The position numbers were made by a program, and so were the translations under genes. The notes under the pieces were generated by a model, which saw only the letters and a list, made by a program, of their open reading frames with translations, ran no database searches and was not told the origin of the DNA. A DNA stretch of 64,000 bases from Cubamyces lactineus (Eukaryota; Basidiomycota; Agaricomycetes; Polyporales; Polyporaceae), in the NCBI GenBank assembly GCA_022376465.1, contig JACDTU010000024.1, positions 186,001 through 250,000 on the forward strand, in the 5' to 3' direction. Below are positions 34,586 through 44,803 of the stretch, one piece after another (the stretch's first letter is position 1; every line of letters begins with the position of its first letter).

Positions 34586-36539
34586 CTATCTCGCATAACC
34601 GTCCATTTGCAGGATCCAGTCCCGATGGCGCGCCCACGAGCCCGCTTCGAGCTGCACAAACGCTTTCAACCGTTCCATCGAGAACGGCAACGAAGGGTCT
34701 GCCTGCAGCGCCCTCACCACGTACGAGCTGCACCATAAACGCCCCGTTGTGCTTGAGTACACGAAGCGAAGTTGACGGGCATGCGAACTCACATTACGGT
34801 GCTCTCGGCGAGCGGGTTGTCCTTGCTCCTCAGGGCAGCGCAGATGTCGTGCAGAGCCATGTTGCGGTGGTGCCAGAGGTTGTACGCACGCATGTGCTGC
34901 GGGCGGGGCGGTTCCCTGGGACCAGCACTGGCAGCACTCGTCGATGTCGTCGTAGAGCTTAGGCCTGCGGAACTGGACGAGGACGGGGGACGGGATGATC
35001 GCTCGCCCGTGTAGACGAGCGGCCGAGAATATGCCCTAGAGCGGGACTTAGTTTGCGACGTGCCGGACGTGGATGAAGCTCCGCTTGCGGGTTCAGTGGT
35101 ACTTGTTGACGGCGATCCGACGCTAGGCTCTGCCGGCGAGATACGTTCCGCATCTTCTACCGAGGCGGATGTGACCTTGCGCTGGTACTCCTGGGCCAAG
35201 TCTGCGCCACGTGGGTCGACAGATACCCCCCTCTCTGCGGCTATCTCGAGCAAACGCTTGTACACCATCAATGCGCAATGTGCATCGTTCGCCGCGTCTG
35301 GTTACCACCTGTCAGACACGGCTGTGCGGGAAAGTGACGGGAGGTACTCGCAGAACTTCTGCTCCTCAGATAGGGGGGTCTTCTCCCAGTTGCTCGTGCG
35401 CACCTTGCCCTTCGCGAGCGTCTTCTGGGTGTACATTTCGACGACCCGAGCGAGGCTGACTATGGTGCGCTTGTATGTCTTGGAGAACGCGGGATCGGCT
35501 TGGTGAGCCATGGCACCGAGCTCGACCAGGTTCCTAGCGAGGATTCCATAGTCGTGGAAAAGCTTCTGGCCGTCGTCTATACGGATACGTGCGAGATGAG
35601 GCAAGCGTACACTGAATTGGAAGCAAGAAACATACTCTTGATATTAGCACCGACTTTCGCAATGTCCTTGTTCTCGATTAGTTCCTGGAAACGGTACGTC
35701 AGTATGATAGCGCGCACGGCGAAATGCTCGTCGTGATGCCCACCTTGACTTTCTCAGGAAATTTCTTCATCGCGCTGACATGAACAAGCAGAATCATGCG
35801 CGAGTCGCACAGCTGCACAAGGGCAGTTCTATGGTTTGTCGGGGTCTTGCCCCTGCGGAACAGCACCACCCACTCCAAGTCAAAGCCGATTACAGGCCCT
35901 CTGAGGCACTGCACAAGGTCATCTGCCTCTTCCTCGTGAGAGGTATACACTACGGCGGGTGTAGGGGTATAGTCCTTGTAGGAATAGGGAGGTAGGGGTA
36001 TCGTCACGGGTGCCGCCGCATCTTGTGCAGCCTCCGGATGGTTCTCGATGTCGCTCCCTGCAACGATAGTGGCAGCTGTCGCTCTCCCTTTCCCTTTGGC
36101 CATCGTTGAGGTGGCAGGAGCCGTCCTGGAGCTTGCTCTTGGGGCTGGTCTAACGGGGCCTGCGCTGGATTGGGAACTGGTGAAGAAGTGGTGGACTCTA
36201 CGAGCGGGGCGGTTGGTATTAAGGGACTTGATGTAACCATATGGAGGCAAGAGGTACGAACGATTTGGGCCCTGGTATCGGCGGCGACGTGTTCGTTGCA
36301 AGATAGTTTCCGCCTTCTGCAAGCGAGGCACTCGACACGCCACTGAGCCAGCTGGGTATCTCAGCGTCGAGAGTAGCAAGGAGCTTGGACTTGGGCTTGA
36401 GTGATGGTGGCCGGGTGGTAGGTGCCGTCGCAGTATATGAGACAGAGCGAGCGCGAGCTCTGGATGGAGAACTTGGAGGACTCATGCGACATAATGTACT
36501 AGAGAGCTTTGTTGAATCTTTGAGCGCGTTTGCGGCCAT
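34586..36539 (-). CDS. WRN-type 3'-5' exonuclease with C-terminal helical domain
   Basis: A DEDDy-type exonuclease domain like that of Werner syndrome exonuclease. Six exons (36258-36539, 35744-36226, 35636-35684, 35352-35576, 34793-35297, 34586-34727) give 561 residues. Motif I is VIGFDLEW (Asp, Glu), motif II lies in VGANIKNDGQKLFHDYG (Asp), and motif III is YAANDAHCALMVY (Tyr, Asp). Motif III exists only if the 35298-35351 intron uses a GC donor (GCGAGT); GT donors nearby all break the frame or give stops. The N-terminal about 150 residues are basic, Ser/Pro-rich and likely disordered. After the nuclease comes a Ser-rich linker and about 80 helical residues (NLWHHRNMALHDICAALRS ... RALQADPSLPFSMERLKAF) resembling the helix-turn-helix tail of RecQ helicases. 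It probably acts in the nucleus on DNA ends. It shares a short spacer with the divergent zuotin gene. Confidence 0.85.
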
Positions 36540-36966
36540 TTAGGGAGACAAGCGAGCGTAGGCGAATGTAAGAGATGTCAATCTGTAAGAAAAGCTTTAG
36601 TGCCTCTCCAGATCGCAGTCTCTGGTAAGCGGCCTTACGCAAGTTGTCTCAGCCTAAGAACGAGCGAGTGGTCGTCGAGTTTAGGACCAACTCAGCTACG
36701 GCCTCGAGCAACGTTCAACGCGCCAAAACGCGACCGTGTCGTTAGTCAGGTGACCCGTACTAGGTCACATGTTCTACCACAGACTCGGTCCCAGTCCTGT
36801 CTCGATGGATTTCTTGGAGGGCAGTTGCTGCATTTGGATAGTCTAGCGGCGACGGCTGGGAATTTTTCTCTGCGATGCGGTCGCGATCAGAGGGAACTTG
36901 AAGAGAGCTGCACGTTCCGCTGCTTTCCTACTTACCCACCCTTCTGTATCTCCAACAAAACTCGCA
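36540..36966. promoter_or_regulatory. Bidirectional spacer between exonuclease and zuotin genes
   Basis: A 427-bp region between divergent start codons that must hold both promoters. No clear TATA box was found, and I cannot point to specific sites. Confidence 0.5.
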
Positions 36967-38687
36967 ATGGCGACCGTCGTTGAGCTCCCTATCGTTTCCC
37001 CACCACTTCCTGCGAACTGGTCGGCCCCGTCGGCATCAGGCAAGTCGGTTTCTCGTAAGTCGAGCCACACTATACCAGGGAAACCGGGGAGTTGACAGAA
37101 GAGAAGCCCTCGTGGAACGCAGATTACTCCCAGTTGGCCAGGCGTACCTCGCACATGTACAGAGGGCCGTACACAAGCTGACTTTTGAAGAGCACGACAA
37201 GCACACAGAGGAGGAGCGCAAGCGGCTCGAGGCATTGAACGGCAATGGTGCCGGCCCCGAAGACGACCTCGGTGTTGGTGATGAGGAGGAGACGGAGGAC
37301 CTGCTCTCACTAGATCCGAAGGAGTGGAAGGTCAGTTTTGTGCAATCACGGAGGTTTGCAGGAAGCTGATAGTATTCCGCAGAAACAAGATCACTATGCC
37401 GTCCTCGGTCTCTCCCACCTCCGCTACAAGGCTACGGAAGAGCAGATTAAGATTGCACGTAAGTCGCAGGTATAATCTTCACTCGTAATTAGCATCGGAA
37501 GCCTCTGGACCGACGTCAAACTGGCCTGAGGTCGCTCGGGCGTAAGGTCGGAAACTCTAAATTCGTGAGGATTGATCTGCGCACGATATCGTGTCGCGTG
37601 CTCGCGACGTACATGGGTTCGGGTAGAAACACAGTACTCGCATTGAGTGGCACCATCAAGATGATGGACGCGACGGACCCCCATGCACACGGAGGCTCCG
37701 TGGAAGCTTATATACTAGGGCTTCTTACAAACACAGGCTTCGAAGTGCATCCGTAATAGGACTCTGGCTAACGCACATCTGTAGATCGGAAAAAGGTGCT
37801 CAAGCACCACCCTGACAAGAAAGCGGGCGTGGCCGGCGACTCGAACGACGACCAATTCTTCAAGTGCATCCAAAAGGCGTACGACGTGCTCATGAACCCC
37901 GAGCGGCGGCGGCAGTTCGACTCGGTCGACCCCTACTACGATATCTTCGAGACGGACGTGCCGACGGCGTCGCAGGTGCAGAAGGCGAAGAACCCTGAGA
38001 AGTTCTTCTTCGAGGCGTTCGGCCCCGTCTTCGAGCGTGAGGCGCGGTTCAGCCGCAAGCAGCCCGTGCCCATGCTCGGCTCGTACGACGACCCGAAGGA
38101 GGTCGTCGAGGCGTTCTACGACTTCTGGTACAACTTTGACAGCTGGAGGAGTTTCGAGTACCTTGACAAGGAGGTCAACGAGGGCAGCGACAAGTACGTT
38201 CTCTCCCTATATGTACCTCGAAGTAGGATGCTGACAGTCGCGGTATAGCCGCGACGACAAGCGCTACACGGAGAAGAAGAACAAGGCGGAGCGTGCGCGC
38301 CGCAAGAAGGAGGACACCGCCCGCCTTCGCAACATCGTCGACACTGCACTAAGCGTCGACCCGCGCATCAAGCGAATTAGGCAGGAGGAGAAGGAGGCCC
38401 GGGAGGCGAAGAAAAAGAACAAGGGCCAGACGAACGGCATGACCGCTAAACAGAAGGCGGAGGAGGAGAAGCGCAAGGCGGAAGAGGAGGCCAAGCGCAA
38501 GGAGGAGGAGGAAAAGGTACGTGCTCAGTGCCGCCGAACGTACGTCCGGAACTCATGTTTGCTGACGGTCATGGCTCTGCAGGCTGCTCGCGCGGAGGCC
38601 AAGAAGGCGAAGGCTGCCGCTGCGAACGCCGCGAAAAAGGCGAGGCGCGCTCAGCGTGCCGCCGAGGGTGGCGCGGACGCCGCATGA
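36967..38687 (+). CDS. ZUO1: Zuotin, ribosome-associated J-protein
   Basis: A J-domain partner of ribosome-bound Hsp70 (the Zuo1/Ssz1 RAC complex) that helps nascent chains fold. Six exons (36967-37054, 37104-37330, 37383-37458, 37785-38193, 38249-38516, 38583-38687) join to 390 residues. The order is [20 protein letters not shown] in the N-terminal part, J-domain from [19 protein letters not shown] with HHPDKK (HPD kept) to [11 protein letters not shown], the zuotin homology region ([34 protein letters not shown]), and a Lys/Glu/Ala-rich charged helix ending [13 protein letters not shown], the ribosome-binding part. It lacks SANT repeats, as fungal forms do. It is a little shorter than yeast Zuo1 (about 430). 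Intron 3 (326 nt) is about six times longer than the others. Confidence 0.92.
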
Positions 38688-39203
38688 ACCACGCTGTATA
38701 CTATTAGCACCATCCATGTTTTTCCCCCCATCCACCCTCACCTTCGAGGCTCACGGCCAGACTCTGCATCGCACGTACTGTATACCTCTGTTGCATAACT
38801 TAGACGCACACTTTCAAGCTGCTAGAGCTTTCCTGGCACCGTTCCGGCCACAACCGCAACCCTCGACTCGACGCACCCACCCGCTCTCTGATGTAGCCGT
38901 TGATTTTCGTTGTGCTGTACATGAACTGACATGTGTTATGGATGTGATGATATGTCTGGCATGGATTCTATCGCTGCTCAAGGAATTGTGAGGTTGTAAA
39001 GATTGCATAGCGTGCACATGCACGAGAACAGTTATGGTGATTATGTGTCCTTGCTTCCATTTAATACACTCCTAGAAAGTGACTCGTTGCCCACAGCCAT
39101 TTAAGCGTTCAGCGGACGTTATTGGGACTCGTCGGAGGTGACACTGCTGCAAGATGAGAACCTGTAAGAGAACAATTGTACGGCAAGTTCGCAAGTTGGC
39201 GAC
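38688..39203. other. Convergent 3' spacer (zuotin / F-box gene)
   Basis: Between convergent genes; no gene or repeat seen. Confidence 0.5.
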
Positions 39204-40891
39204 TTACATCACTATGTCTGCGTCGGCTTCTTTGAAGTATTCCGCGACCTTGTCGCTTCTGATGCCTTCCAGGAAGACCACATCGTCAAGTGCGAGCCTC
39301 TTCAGCGGCTTACCTGCAGCCTTGCGCGTTTGGATGAGCCACCGGAGGCGTGCCACTATGTTTGTATTCATCGGGAAATCCTTCATCGTGAGATACTGCA
39401 GACTCGGTGCGCTGAGAGTTTGAGTGTCGGGATCGGGGTCCACCAGAGACTGCAGGAACGGGATGGCGCCGTGCATGTCTTCGGGCTCGGTCTCATATAG
39501 GGTGTGAGAGGAGCCCACCTCGATGGTGTCGAGCATAGGGAACCGGCGGAAGAGTGCCCGCCACATCTCCTGCGTGATGGTGTCTATGGGTGCGAAGTTT
39601 GTATTAGAGAGCGGGGCACGTCGGAACGTATGGAGGAGCTGCTGCCAGGAGTCGGCGTCGATGTCCGTCTCGCCGCCGCAGGCGGAGTCGAAGCGCACGC
39701 TCGAGTGCTGTCTCTCGCCCGCGATGAAGTCGAGGTGCACGATAGATATGGTGTCCTCATCATCCTGCACAGACACGAGTACCTCGGATCGCAGGCTCAA
39801 GGAGGTGGCACTTGGGACGACCTCCCGGAATACATGCTGCGTAGGGAGGGCCGCAGGAAGGAGAACCTCTACGGGATTTGCTGAAAAACCGCGGGTACTA
39901 TTGTACTCGATGTTCACTTCGCACGAACATGGGACCCAGAGGAGGTCGCATATATACGCGACCGTGGGGTATTCACCAGTCAAGCTCATGCGCTCCAGCC
40001 ACGGGAGGATGACGACGCTCCGGTCCTCAGGGAGGGGCTGATGGGCCAGGTCGACCGGGGGAAGCGCGTTGTCAACGTGCAACATCCAGAGCCCAGGACA
40101 TTCTCGGAGGATGTTCAAGAACTCCTCGATCGTCGGCGGTGTACGGACCGAAACGAGATCAAGAGAGAGCAGCGAGGAGTAGATCGAAGAATTCCACGGG
40201 AAGTGGGCGAAGCTCAGGTGTAGCGTATGGAGCCGCGGGACGTGCTCGCGCGTGAGGTGCGAGAGGTAGGGAAGGGGATTACCATCCGCATCATCCACCG
40301 CTCGATCGGCGATGGAGAGGCATTCGAGCAACGGCATCTCTAGTCGGGACGCGGCCATGGACTCGAAGAACAGCTGCATGGTACTGGTTTCGAGTAACAT
40401 CTGAAGTCTCATGACTTGGATACGTTGGGAATGCACGAAGAGCGACGCGAGGAGGCTGGGAGCCCTGTCACCGTGGCTTGCGAACGTAAGGTCGATGTTG
40501 AGCGGAACTCGACGCGCTCGCTCCAACGCCGCTTCGACAAAAGCGTGGTCCGTGCAAGCCGAGGCACTCTGAATGAACGACCAGAGTGCCGGCGCCGACA
40601 GAGCGACTTCGCGCCAGCAACGGCAGACCCAGGTGATTCGGAGCCATTGGCGGGAACCTGGATGACGATGCGATTTGTTCCAGCCGTGGAGTAGCTGCAG
40701 CTCGCGGAATACGAGGGTGAGTAGCTCCGGCGGCAGTCGAGAAGCGGAAGAGCGGGATCCCTGTGAAAACTTCTGGATGACTACAAAAGCTGCATTCCTT
40801 GGAACTTACTCACCATAGACTCAGTGCCACTACCAGGATCATCACCGACTCGGAGATGGCAGTTTTCAGTTTCGTCGTTGATGTGGCCCAT
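39204..40891 (-). CDS. F-box protein, paralogue A
   Basis: A probable SCF ubiquitin-ligase adaptor or other F-box protein of the large basidiomycete expansion. A short first exon (40814-40891, MGHINDETENCHLRVGDDPG start) joins at 40815/40772 to one long exon, giving 548 residues. The F-box covers about residues 38-90: RLPPELLTLVFRELQLL, then WVCRCWREVALSAPALWSFI. The rest is Leu-rich with irregular LRR-like units (CLSIADRAV, LHTLHLSFAHFPWNSS, LERMSLTGEY, LQYLTMKDFPM). Its neighbour at 41391-43151 is a clear tandem paralogue in the same orientation. The substrate is unknown. Confidence 0.85.
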
Positions 40892-41390
40892 CCTGAGGAT
40901 GAGGACTACTACGAGCACCCGCCTTGCGTTCTGCGTTACGAGGTGGCGCGATCAAAGTCTTCGAAGCGTGAGAGGGATATTTGTAGAGGCTGGAGACGTG
41001 CGACAGGACTCACTACAGGGTTTTATACCGACATTACGAGCGCTGTGGTGGTGCCACAGCCGGACCATCACAAAGAGCTCGAAAGAACAAGATGTGCTAG
41101 TTCACCTTTGTGTTGCCTTTGTATCTACAACTCTTGCTTGGCTGTGTCCGTGACGCTTGCACAGGCCTACACTTGCGGGCTAGGCCTACGTTGGCAGGTA
41201 TTAGTAGTTCGCAATGCTATTATCGAGAAATCAAACAGGGATATTACACTTACCCTCGCATGCAATTCCACGCATGGAAGCCTTTCCGCGAGTGTTTCGA
41301 TTATCTTCTCAACCATAACAGTTGAGGAAGCAAAACTACAAGATCCGGAGACTATGAGAATGCAATGCTGGCCTTACTCCACTCTGAAAC
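40892..41390. other. Spacer between F-box paralogues
   Basis: Holds the promoter of paralogue A and the 3' UTR of paralogue B. The plus-strand frame at 40799-41434 crosses both genes antisense and is not called. Confidence 0.45.
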
Positions 41391-43151
41391 TCACGTTACG
41401 ACGTTCACGCCCGCTTCTTGGAGCTGTGACATAAACGATTCACGACCAATGTCCGCCTGACATACCGAGTCGCGGAATTCGAGCCTTTCCATCGGCTTAC
41501 CGAGGGCTCTGCGCTCCTCGAGGAGGCACACGATGTGCACTGCTATATCGAAGTCGGCCACGAGGATGTTCATCACGAGGCAGCGTAGGTTTGGCACGTA
41601 GATGTGTTCAATGTCTGGCTCAGATGCTTGTAGGGCGTAGAGGAGCGGCTTGATGCTGTGCCGCATATACTCGGTCTCCCGGTCCTCTTTGTACAGAAAG
41701 CCCCGCTCAGGGCCGACTTCGATGATGTCGAGCAATGGAGCCTGGCGGAAGAGAGCTATCCACATCTCCACTGTAATGTGATCCACGGGCGAAATGCATA
41801 CGCGAGTGAGGGGAGCAGAGCGGAATGTGTAGAGGAGATCCTGCCACGAGGTAGCGTCCATGTCCGCATCAGACGCACATTCCGAATCGATGTAAATGAG
41901 CGGGCCTTCACCCTCCGGTGTGTTGATCTCAAAGGACGCATATGAGTTGCCATAGCCTTGTGTATTCTCGGATGTCAAAGCGAAGAAATTGGCGTGCAAG
42001 ACGGCCTCCCGGAAGGCGCGTTGTCGAGGGAGGACAGCGGATACTAGCCCCAATGGAGGATTTGATTCTATGACGTTTGAATAATCGATATTCACCTCGC
42101 ACAAGGATGGCACTTCGAGCAGATCGCAGATATACGCCACGACAGCATATTCTCCATCGAGATGCAGAGTGTTCAGGTGCGGCAAGGCGATGACGCTTGT
42201 ATCACTCGGGAGAAGCTGTTCGGCCAGATCGTCCACAGGAAGTGTATTGCTGATACGCAGCTGTTGGAGAGCCGGGCACGACCGAAGGATTTGCACGAAC
42301 TCTTCAATTGTCGGTGGTGCAGGGATAGAATCAAGGTCTAGAGTCGATAGTGACGAGTAGACTGGAGAGCTCCAGGGTAAGTTGACGCACGTAAGTGATA
42401 GATTACGCAGGCGGGGGACGTGCTCGTGGGTGAGTTGCGAGAGATATGGCCTGTGAAACTCGGTGAATGCCCACACTGAATCGTGAAGGTGAAAGTCTTC
42501 GAGCCAGGGCATTGACAACTGGTTTGGCGTCATAAGCTCGAAGAAAGGCTGCATACTGCCTTGGCAAGGGGAGTAGTTTCCCAGCTCCAGCCTAAGTGTC
42601 CTGAATTTGTGAGCGTGTACAAACAACGATGCCAAGAGACTAGGAGCACGTTCTCCGTGGTCGGAAATCGCCAAGTCTACGTCGAGCGGCATCTCAGCTG
42701 CACGCTCCAGGGTTGTCGCTAACTGAGCACGCTGCCTGCGCTTGCAAGCAGAGATGCTGGAGATTGATGTCCAAAGTGCCGGCGTTGACAGAGCGACCTC
42801 GCGCCAGTAACGGCATACCCAGGTGACGCGGAGCCAGCAGTGTGCACAACCGTGCGGCCTGCAGTTGAAACAAACTTGAACCTCGCGGAATATGAGTACG
42901 AGCAACTCGGGTGGCAGTCGGAGAGCAGGGGAGCGATATCCCTTAGGCTGTAGATCCCCATATAAGCTACCTCTAGAATCTTCGGCAAAACGATATACCC
43001 ACTGCAGACTGTAGCTGAGCGTACGAGGCACGCTCATCCGAGTCGATACTATAAGTTGTGGCGGTAGTGTTGTCGCCCATCTTCGAGCGATGGTACTACC
43101 ACAGCTGGATGTGTTCGCACGATGATAGCCCAATACGTAGCAAGAGGCCAC
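41391..43151 (-). CDS. F-box protein, paralogue B
   Basis: An uninterrupted frame of up to 586 residues. The F-box is RLPPELLVLIFREVQV followed by WVCRYWREVALSTPALWTSI. A Cys/His-rich loop inside the F-box (CFNCRPHGCAHC) is absent from paralogue A, where the same place reads HGWNKSHRH. The LRR-like body parallels paralogue A (SLLASLFVHAHKFRTLRLEL, YLSQLTHEHVPRLRNLSLT, TLDLDSIPAPPTIEEFVQIL). The start is uncertain: the first Met gives a long Ser/Arg-rich leader, and MSVPRTLSYSLQ about 40 residues further in is an alternative. Orientation and spacing indicate an old tandem duplication. Confidence 0.82.
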   Translation of the reverse strand: MASCYVLGYHRANTSSCGSTIARRWATTLPPQLIVSTRMSVPRTLSYSLQWVYRFAEDSRGSLYGDLQPKGYRSPALRLPPELLVLIFREVQVCFNCRPHGCAHCWLRVTWVCRYWREVALSTPALWTSISSISACKRRQRAQLATTLERAAEMPLDVDLAISDHGERAPSLLASLFVHAHKFRTLRLELGNYSPCQGSMQPFFELMTPNQLSMPWLEDFHLHDSVWAFTEFHRPYLSQLTHEHVPRLRNLSLTCVNLPWSSPVYSSLSTLDLDSIPAPPTIEEFVQILRSCPALQQLRISNTLPVDDLAEQLLPSDTSVIALPHLNTLHLDGEYAVVAYICDLLEVPSLCEVNIDYSNVIESNPPLGLVSAVLPRQRAFREAVLHANFFALTSENTQGYGNSYASFEINTPEGEGPLIYIDSECASDADMDATSWQDLLYTFRSAPLTRVCISPVDHITVEMWIALFRQAPLLDIIEVGPERGFLYKEDRETEYMRHSIKPLLYALQASEPDIEHIYVPNLRCLVMNILVADFDIAVHIVCLLEERRALGKPMERLEFRDSVCQADIGRESFMSQLQEAGVNVVT

Positions 43152-44803
43152 AACTGCAGTATTTGTTCTTGCCGGAGAGGCGAGGCTAGGAGTCTGTCGT
43201 GGCGAGAGAGAGAAAGTCTGGAGATGCTGCTAACGTGCCAGTGGCTCAGCCGCTCAGGCTGGCCCACGGTCCACGGAATATTATTACGTCAGCTTTCCCC
43301 AGTACGCTCGACAGCGACACCGCAGAGTTGTCAATCGAGACTGGAGACCAGGGACCTATACAGGTCACTACATACAAGTTACGTAGTTTATAAGGCCTGC
43401 ATGCCTAACATGCCTATAATACATGATAAGACATCGCTGATGCCCTCGCTAACGGAGACATGACACTAACTCGAAGGTTTGTACCGCTCTAGTAGTCCTG
43501 CATATTACCCCTGGCGGTGATTGGAAGATGAGAGGCCGTCAAGAGTGGTAGTAATATCGCGATCGTTGACTTGCACCGAGTGTTCAATGCGTGTAGTACG
43601 TACCTCCGCAAGTGCACATGGGGCTTACGTGAGGTCTACTTTCTTACTGGCACGATGTAACCAACCTACCTACCGAATAGCGATTAGCATGAGCCATTCA
43701 GACACGATGACGCGAGATTGCGAACCCAAGATCCTCATGACCATCTGAGGGCCAGCGCCGCACGCTACACAGTGCTTTGCGTTGCTCATACTCAATTGCA
43801 CGAGTTTGGCAACGGATTGGAATGAAGGCCAAGTTGCTCGGATAGAATGCGAACTGGGCTGAGCTTCTCTGCATAGTCATATGCCTGACGCATGTCCAGC
43901 ATCTCAGCTTCGACATCGCGAAGAGCACGCTCGAAACACTTCCTCAAATCTATCACTCGACCCATGAGCATTCTTAGAACACACATCGGCCCGCAGAAGA
44001 GATGGTATATGCAACAAACCACCAGAGAATGTTAGGGTACATACCGAAATGCCATGGCGATCCATGCTGGCAGAGGTGTGCCTGTGTACGACGGGGCGAT
44101 GTTCTCTTTTCCCTGCCTGCTTGACACTTATGAACGCAGAGATGTGAACGGGATAGCAGAGTTCAGAGGACCACATGCGGTTCGGAGATTCTGTGGCCAT
44201 GTCTATGTCCGCTTTGCTACCGCCGCGCCGTAGAAAGCCGGCCGCGTCAGGTGAGACCTCTCACAAGCTGGAGATGCTGCCAGTCGTTGTGGTACGAGAG
44301 AGAAGGCGATGCACAATCGCATGACAAGCGGATCTACACGGAGAGGCGGGAGTTGGAGGATAAGCATGGCTGTTGCTTAGGCGCCCGTGGTACACGGCGT
44401 TGTGGTGGTCCATCATGTGCTTCCCGTTAACGATGATCAACGTGTCAGAAAAGAGAACAAGGTGCGGTACGTCTAGCGCACAACTCACGACGACCACGTT
44501 GATCAAATCCCCCAGGGCCATCCGGGTTCGACGTCGAGTGCGCCGAGTGTCGGGCAGCCGACAGCCAAGCCAAAATACGACTCTGAGACTATCCGGCGAT
44601 GGCGGTGGACGTCGCCATCAACGGGTCTCTGCTGCCTGCAGGCCATCAACATTTAAATTGCAATTGAGCCCGCGATGGCCTGCCGTGATACTCACAACGT
44701 CGCGCTTCGTGGGCTTCGAAGGATATAAGGGCGATCTGCCGACCCGGACACTTCATCGCTGAGCACCCATCTGACCCCTCGCCCCCCGCCGGCCAGCTTC
44801 AGC
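43152..44803. other. Intergenic region between F-box paralogue B and sedolisin
   Basis: About 1.65 kb containing two divergent promoters. Open frames here are short and overlap on both strands, and none is recognisable. A TATA-like motif for the protease lies near 44723. Confidence 0.5.
44723..44729 (+). promoter_or_regulatory. TATA-like box of sedolisin gene
   Basis: GGATATAAGG is centred about 78 bp upstream of the sedolisin ATG. This fits a core promoter; there is no direct support. Confidence 0.4.

Noticed and set aside
37617..37690. Possible C/D snoRNA in the zuotin intron
   Set aside because: Only a C-box-like word was found; no D box or terminal stem, so not annotated as an RNA gene.
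39504..40041. Plus-strand frames of 126 and 172 residues
   Set aside because: They are antisense to the well-supported F-box paralogue A.
40799..41434. 211-residue plus-strand frame
   Set aside because: It overlaps the start of F-box paralogue A and the end of paralogue B antisense and has no features.
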